From assembly GCA_015066935.1 (NCBI GenBank), contig SVNK01000002.1, positions 62,001 through 126,000 on the forward strand: a stretch of DNA of 64,000 nucleotides, given 5' to 3'. A program made the position numbers and the translations under genes. Under the pieces are notes generated by a model. That model saw only the letters and a list, made by a program, of their open reading frames with translations, had not been told where the DNA came from and made no database searches. Below, piece after piece: positions 59,327 through 64,000 of the stretch (positions within the stretch are counted from its first letter, which is position 1; each line of letters begins with the position of its first letter). This stretch comes from Ruminococcus sp. (GTDB lineage: Bacteria; Bacillota; Clostridia; Oscillospirales; Ruminococcaceae).

Positions 59327-60712
59327 TTATTTAACTATTGATTTTCTTTCCTGAAGCTGACTCATAAGTCTGAATTCATAAATTGCAAGACCGATAGCAA
59401 CTGCTGCTGAAAGGGCGTCGGCAATGGGACCAACGTAAAGGATTCCGTCAATGCCGAAGAATACAGGTAAAATCAGGAGAGTCGGAACGAAAAAGATAAT
59501 CTGTCTTGTAAGGGAAAGGAGTATTCCCTTGAATGATTTACCGATAGAAGTGAAGAATGTTGATGTGATTGGCTGGAGACAGCTTATCCACATAAAGAAC
59601 AGGAATATTCTGAAGAATTTAGCGCCGAAATCGTAGTATGTTTCGCTTCCGCTGCCGAACAAACCGAGAATCTGTCTCGGAAAGAGCTGAAAAACAATAA
59701 ATGCAACGATAGAAATAGCTCCTCCGACCTTGACTGCAAGCATATATGACTGCTTAACACGATCGTAGTTGCCGGCACCATAGTTGAAGCTCTGAATAGG
59801 CTGAGTACCCTGAGCAAGTCCGATTACGATTGAGAAAACGATCATATTGACCTTCATAATGATTCCTGCACAGGCAATAGGTTCATCTGCACCATAGACA
59901 GAAAGTTCACCGTAGTGTTTCAGTGAAATATTCAGAACGACCTGCACAATTCCGATGGCAATCTGATTGAAAAATGATGCCATACCGATTGAAGAAACAC
60001 GCTTGGTAATGGCGGACTGTGGTCTGAGGTGTTCAGGAGTGAGCTTTACGGTTCTGAATCTGAACGCATACACGATAACCATAACTGCTGAGACGAACTG
60101 TCCGATAACAGTTGCAGCTGCCGCACCTTTCATTCCCCAGTCAAGACCTAAAACGAATACAGCGTCAAGGACAGTATTAATAACAGCGCCGGTAATGTTG
60201 AGGGCCATTGTCATCTGAGGGCTGCCGTCTGCTCTTATGAGGTGACCGCCTCCCGTTGAAAGAATCAGGAACGGAAAACCGATTGCCGTAACGCTTACAT
60301 AATCCTTGGCGTAGGGCATTACATCGTCGCTCGCACCGAAAAGAACGAGAAGCGGTTTAAGAAATACCAGCGTCAGGATAGCGAGAACAATTCCGCTTAC
60401 AGTCAGCCAGAACAAGGCATTTCCGGCAAACGAAGCCGCACGTTTCTTATCACCCATACCCTGTGCAATATTAAAGCACGACGCACCGCCTATTCCGAAC
60501 AGGAGTGCAATTGCCATACATAATGTTGTAAAGGGAAAAGCGATACTTGTAGCGGTATTGCCGAGGGTTCCGACACCATGACCGATAAATAACTGGTCAA
60601 CAATGTTGTACAATGCACCTACAAGCATTCCGATGATACTTGGAATTGCAAATTTTACCATTAGTCTGCTGACAGACTCAGAGCCAAGCGGGTTAATTTT
60701 TTCTTTTTCCAT
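59327..60712 (-). CDS. MATE-family efflux transporter
   Basis: 12-TM MATE pattern; GTQPIQSFNYGAGNYDRVKQ. Confidence 0.93.
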   Translation of the reverse strand: MEKEKINPLGSESVSRLMVKFAIPSIIGMLVGALYNIVDQLFIGHGVGTLGNTATSIAFPFTTLCMAIALLFGIGGASCFNIAQGMGDKKRAASFAGNALFWLTVSGIVLAILTLVFLKPLLVLFGASDDVMPYAKDYVSVTAIGFPFLILSTGGGHLIRADGSPQMTMALNITGAVINTVLDAVFVLGLDWGMKGAAAATVIGQFVSAVMVIVYAFRFRTVKLTPEHLRPQSAITKRVSSIGMASFFNQIAIGIVQVVLNISLKHYGELSVYGADEPIACAGIIMKVNMIVFSIVIGLAQGTQPIQSFNYGAGNYDRVKQSYMLAVKVGGAISIVAFIVFQLFPRQILGLFGSGSETYYDFGAKFFRIFLFFMWISCLQPITSTFFTSIGKSFKGILLSLTRQIIFFVPTLLILPVFFGIDGILYVGPIADALSAAVAIGLAIYEFRLMSQLQERKSIVK

Positions 60713-60893
60713 TATTTTCACCTTCGAAATTTTTAAACTTCTTTTATTATAGCACAATTAGACATATTGTACAAGTGGAATTTGTTTAATCTGACGGAAA
60801 AAAATTTGTTTATGTTGTCTTATGACGAATCGAGTCACATATACTGTTTTGAGGGAATATAATATTCCGAGAAACTTTTTCCGGAGGTATATC

Positions 60894-61550
60894 GTGAGAA
60901 TAAAAAGACTCAACAGACGTAAAAAACGACGGATATGCCTCTTTACCGCAATTTCCGCCGTTATCATACTTGTTGCTGTGCGTACAGACCATGCCGTCAG
61001 GTCTGTTGCGGCACTTCAGGCAGAACATCATGCAAGTGCGTTTGCAAACAGAATCATAGGGGAAGCCGTTTCCGACTATATCGACGAAAACAATTTTACA
61101 TATGTAGACTTTGCCGCAGTGCTTTACGACGGAAACGGAAGTGTCGTTTCTGTTGAAGCCATTCCGCTTAACATCAACCGTATTCAGTCAGAACTTACTG
61201 TTACCATTAACAACAGACTCAGTAATGCTGACAACGACACTGCTGAGATTCCCATAGGTTCGCTTACAGAGTCATATCTGCTTGTCGGGAAGGGACCGTC
61301 GATAAAACTGCGTATTTGTCCTGCGGCGAAGGCCTCAGTTGAACTGAAAAGCAGCTTCACATCGGCAGGAGTCAACCAGACCTGCCACAGAATTTCAGCT
61401 GTGGTCAATGCAGAACTTACATCTTCGGTACCGCTTTATTCATTTGATACGAGTGTATGTCTTGAATTTCTGCTTTCGGAAAGCATACTTATCGGCGATG
61501 TCCCTGAAATCAGCAGGTATGCATGGACGGAGACAATCAGCGGACAGTAA
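60894..61550 (+). CDS. Sporulation protein YunB-like
   Basis: GTG start after CCGGAGG; N-terminal TM, conserved YunB-like region (GSVVSVEAIPLNINRIQSEL, IPIGSLT). Confidence 0.8.
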   Translation: MRIKRLNRRKKRRICLFTAISAVIILVAVRTDHAVRSVAALQAEHHASAFANRIIGEAVSDYIDENNFTYVDFAAVLYDGNGSVVSVEAIPLNINRIQSELTVTINNRLSNADNDTAEIPIGSLTESYLLVGKGPSIKLRICPAAKASVELKSSFTSAGVNQTCHRISAVVNAELTSSVPLYSFDTSVCLEFLLSESILIGDVPEISRYAWTETISGQ

Positions 61551-61554
61551 TAGA

Positions 61555-61583
61555 ATGCCTCCTGCGTTCAGACAGGAGGCATT
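61555..61583. terminator. Bidirectional terminator between yunB-like and metG-like genes
   Basis: AATGCCTCCTG-CGTTCAGA-CAGGAGGCATT followed by T-rich sequence. Confidence 0.85.
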
Positions 61584-61593
61584 TTGTATATTT

Positions 61594-63600
61594 TTATTCA
61601 TCCTTGGATTCGAACTGGCTTTCATGACGAGTGAAGAAGTCTGTTCTTGGCGGGAGGAATTTTAGTTTGTGACCGTTTCCGACAAAGAACGTAAGAGGTT
61701 CAAGGAGAGTATCCCAGGACCAGATACGCTCGTCAACCTGTAAATATTCACGAAGTTTCTCAGTGCCGAAAGGAGCCATGGGGTGGAGCAGAACGGCAGT
61801 AATACGAATCATATAGAACAAGTTCGCAAGAGCCTGTGCAAGCTGCTCCTTATCGGGATTTTCCGCACTGATTGCCTTTGCCATGTACTTGCTGCCGTTT
61901 CTGATATAGCTGTCAAGCACGTAAGTGCACTGGTGGAAGGCGAATTTCGACATATGACGCTCATATTCGAGCATTGCTTTCTTTGCGTCGGCAACAAATT
62001 TTTCTTCGGGTAGCTTATCGGGAAGAATACCGTCGAACTCCTTCTGTGTAGTATAGAACGCTGTACGAATCATGCGGTTGTACACATTTGAAAGAAGCAG
62101 ACCGTCCTTTACAACGGGATCGGTATCATCGGGCTTAGCGTCGGGGTTGTAGGGCTTCGGCATGAAGCTTACGGAACGCTGTCCGAGTCCGAGTCCGAGC
62201 CAATGCATACGGAGCTGCTCAGGAGTGTAGTGATTAAGCAGGTCGTCAGCCATCGGAGGCTTTACAGCTCCTGAGCTTGAAGCCTTCTTATCAAGGAAAA
62301 GAATGTGGTGGTTTGCAACGATTACAGGCATCTGAAGCTCACCATTATCGGGGGAAGCGGTCTTTTCAGCATTTTCCTGCTGTGCGATCCACATTGCAGG
62401 CTCAGCGATGCCATAGAAGTAGATATTGTCCTGACCGATAAACTGGTAGACTGTTGAATCCTTGCTGCACCAGTATTTTTTCCAATCGTCACGGTCTGCA
62501 CCTGTCTGTTCAAGGTAAGTCTGTGTGAACGAAATCGGTGCCCAGAGCGACTCAGGCCATACCCAGACGGTCAGAGGGTCCTCACCTTCAAGCACAGGTG
62601 CGGGAACTCCCCACTCGATATTGCCTGTAAGTCTGAACGGTACAAGAGTTTTTCCTGTACGGTAGCGTATACCGTTGTCAGCGAGTATGCGGCAAGCCTC
62701 GTCGCAGTCGGAGAGTGTTGAGAATTCGATTGTAAACGAGGGCTTTTTAGGTTCCTCTATATAGTTATGCTGAGGCATTGATGATCTGAGTTCGCTGTAC
62801 TTTTCCTCGAATTCACGCTTAACGTAGATTACGGGTGGTTTGAGGAATTCAGAAATTGTCTTCCATACGACGGGACGGATGTCCTTACGTTTACGAAGCT
62901 CTTCAATCCAGTCCTGAAGGAGCTTTTCGTAGTCACGGAGCTTGAAATACCAGTTCGTGACAGGCTTCATGGACGGTGTTTCGCCTGTGAGAGTGCTGAC
63001 GGGATTCAGAAGGTTCTCAGGCATATACTGATGACCGAGGTCACATTCGTCGGCATAGCCCTTTTCGGACGTACATCCCTCTACGGGACACTTGCCCACA
63101 ACCTGACGGCCGTTAAGGAAGACGCCTGCTTTTTCGTCGAAGAACTGCATAGTACTGATTTTGTTAAGCTGCCCCTTTTTGTAGAGGGAACTGATGAACC
63201 AGTCTGTTACTTCGGCATGGATTTCCTTGGAACGGTCGAGTCCCGAAGCTGCAAAGAGATTCGGTGAAATTCCGTATGAACCGAGGGTATTTTTCTGTTT
63301 TTCGTGATTGCTTCTTACGAAGTCCTCAAGGGAGCCTTGAAACTCTCCCTTTTCGACCTTGACTCTCCAGCCTTCAGCAATGGGAGAACCGTAGCAGTCT
63401 GTACCGCTTACAAAAATAACATTTTCCTTACCGATTCTGTCACGCAGAAAACGAGCGTAGGTATCGGCGAAAACGAGCATTCCTCCGACGTGACCGAAGT
63501 GAAGCTCCTTGTTTCCGTAGGGCATACCGCCCGTTACAACGGCACGCTTCGGAAACTGCGGACGTGGTATTTCAAAATTCTTATTATTCTTATCTGACAT
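61594..63600 (-). CDS. Methionyl-tRNA synthetase-like class I tRNA ligase (atypical)
   Basis: VTGGMPYGNKELHFGHVGGML (HIGH = HFGH), FVSGTDCYGSPI, zinc-type Cys motifs; KMSKS position reads KASSS. Confidence 0.85.
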   Translation of the reverse strand: MSDKNNKNFEIPRPQFPKRAVVTGGMPYGNKELHFGHVGGMLVFADTYARFLRDRIGKENVIFVSGTDCYGSPIAEGWRVKVEKGEFQGSLEDFVRSNHEKQKNTLGSYGISPNLFAASGLDRSKEIHAEVTDWFISSLYKKGQLNKISTMQFFDEKAGVFLNGRQVVGKCPVEGCTSEKGYADECDLGHQYMPENLLNPVSTLTGETPSMKPVTNWYFKLRDYEKLLQDWIEELRKRKDIRPVVWKTISEFLKPPVIYVKREFEEKYSELRSSMPQHNYIEEPKKPSFTIEFSTLSDCDEACRILADNGIRYRTGKTLVPFRLTGNIEWGVPAPVLEGEDPLTVWVWPESLWAPISFTQTYLEQTGADRDDWKKYWCSKDSTVYQFIGQDNIYFYGIAEPAMWIAQQENAEKTASPDNGELQMPVIVANHHILFLDKKASSSGAVKPPMADDLLNHYTPEQLRMHWLGLGLGQRSVSFMPKPYNPDAKPDDTDPVVKDGLLLSNVYNRMIRTAFYTTQKEFDGILPDKLPEEKFVADAKKAMLEYERHMSKFAFHQCTYVLDSYIRNGSKYMAKAISAENPDKEQLAQALANLFYMIRITAVLLHPMAPFGTEKLREYLQVDERIWSWDTLLEPLTFFVGNGHKLKFLPPRTDFFTRHESQFESKDE

Positions 63601-63615
63601 ATCAATTACCTTCTT

Positions 63616-64000
63616 TTAAGCCCATTTTTCAAGTCTGCGGCGGACGATTTCCTCGCCGAGAACGTGGCTTACTTCATGTATATCGGGAGCATTCGCACGT
63701 CCCATAAGAGCTATTCTGAGCATATTTGTTGTGTGAACGATACTTCCCTTGTACTGTTCGGGGTTATTCTTATAGTCTTTCGGCTTAACGGCGAATCCGA
63801 GTTCTTCTGTTATAGCCTTTACCTTATCGAACCATGCAGCGGAATCGTCATTATGGTCGTAGGAGGCAAGGTATCTGCTGAAGAACTCCTTGCGGTCAGC
63901 CTCGCTGATGTCCTCTGGCATAGAATCCTCGGGAGAGAAAGTCTCGTCGTAGTAGAAGCTGAGGAAGCTGCAAGCCTGTTTCCATGTTTCGATGTCCTTA
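63616..64000 (-). CDS. gltX: Glutamyl-tRNA synthetase, C-terminal part (gene continues past the window)
   Basis: LGFAVKPKDYKNNPEQYKGSIVHTTNMLRIALMGRANAPDIHEVSHVLGEE; frame open to 64000. Confidence 0.88.
   Translation of the reverse strand, partial: KDIETWKQACSFLSFYYDETFSPEDSMPEDISEADRKEFFSRYLASYDHNDDSAAWFDKVKAITEELGFAVKPKDYKNNPEQYKGSIVHTTNMLRIALMGRANAPDIHEVSHVLGEEIVRRRLEKWA

Noticed and set aside
59327-60712. MATE transporter beside tRNA-Gln as a genomic island insertion
   Set aside because: No integrase or duplicated tRNA 3' end was found near 59126-59200.
1-64000. CRISPR arrays, prophage genes, IS transposases, integrases
   Set aside because: No regularly spaced direct repeats, Cas motifs, phage structural genes or DDE/tyrosine recombinase motifs were seen in the ORFs.

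Overview
This is a 64 kb chromosomal window from a low-GC Firmicute. Gene content suggests a Ruminococcus-like, succinate-forming Clostridia member; the taxonomic guess is inference. No phage, IS transposase or CRISPR array was seen. The left ~45 kb is mostly + strand: lon (5'-truncated), engB, lysA; a TCA/fumarate block (aconitase, IDH, rex, fumarase, hdrBCA, Flx-like NADH dehydrogenase module, soluble fumarate reductase, AspT/YidE-type dicarboxylate carrier); asnB, HD hydrolase, pyrB; CPA2 antiporter; a TetM/EF-G-like GTPase fused to a Rae1/YacP NYN nuclease; a Na+-pumping oxaloacetate decarboxylase; D,D-carboxypeptidase-like genes; pgi, yceD, rpmF, DUF512, der, plsY, gpsA and an asnB paralogue. 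The right ~19 kb is mostly - strand: a divergent type IIA topoisomerase pair, a FtsX/LolD-type ABC transporter with a two-component system, a membrane protein, tRNA-Gln, MATE, yunB (+), a MetRS-like protein and the 3' end of gltX. Best candidates for undescribed biology: (1) the ribosome-protection-GTPase::Rae1-like nuclease fusion; (2) the HdrABC-Flx-Frd operon, which reads as an electron-bifurcating soluble NADH:fumarate/ferredoxin reductase; (3) an ATCase catalytic chain carrying only the PyrI zinc domain; (4) adjacent M15 and S11 peptidase homologues with mutated catalytic motifs; (5) a 317-bp foldback element between convergent genes. All calls are from reading the sequence; no database search was run.
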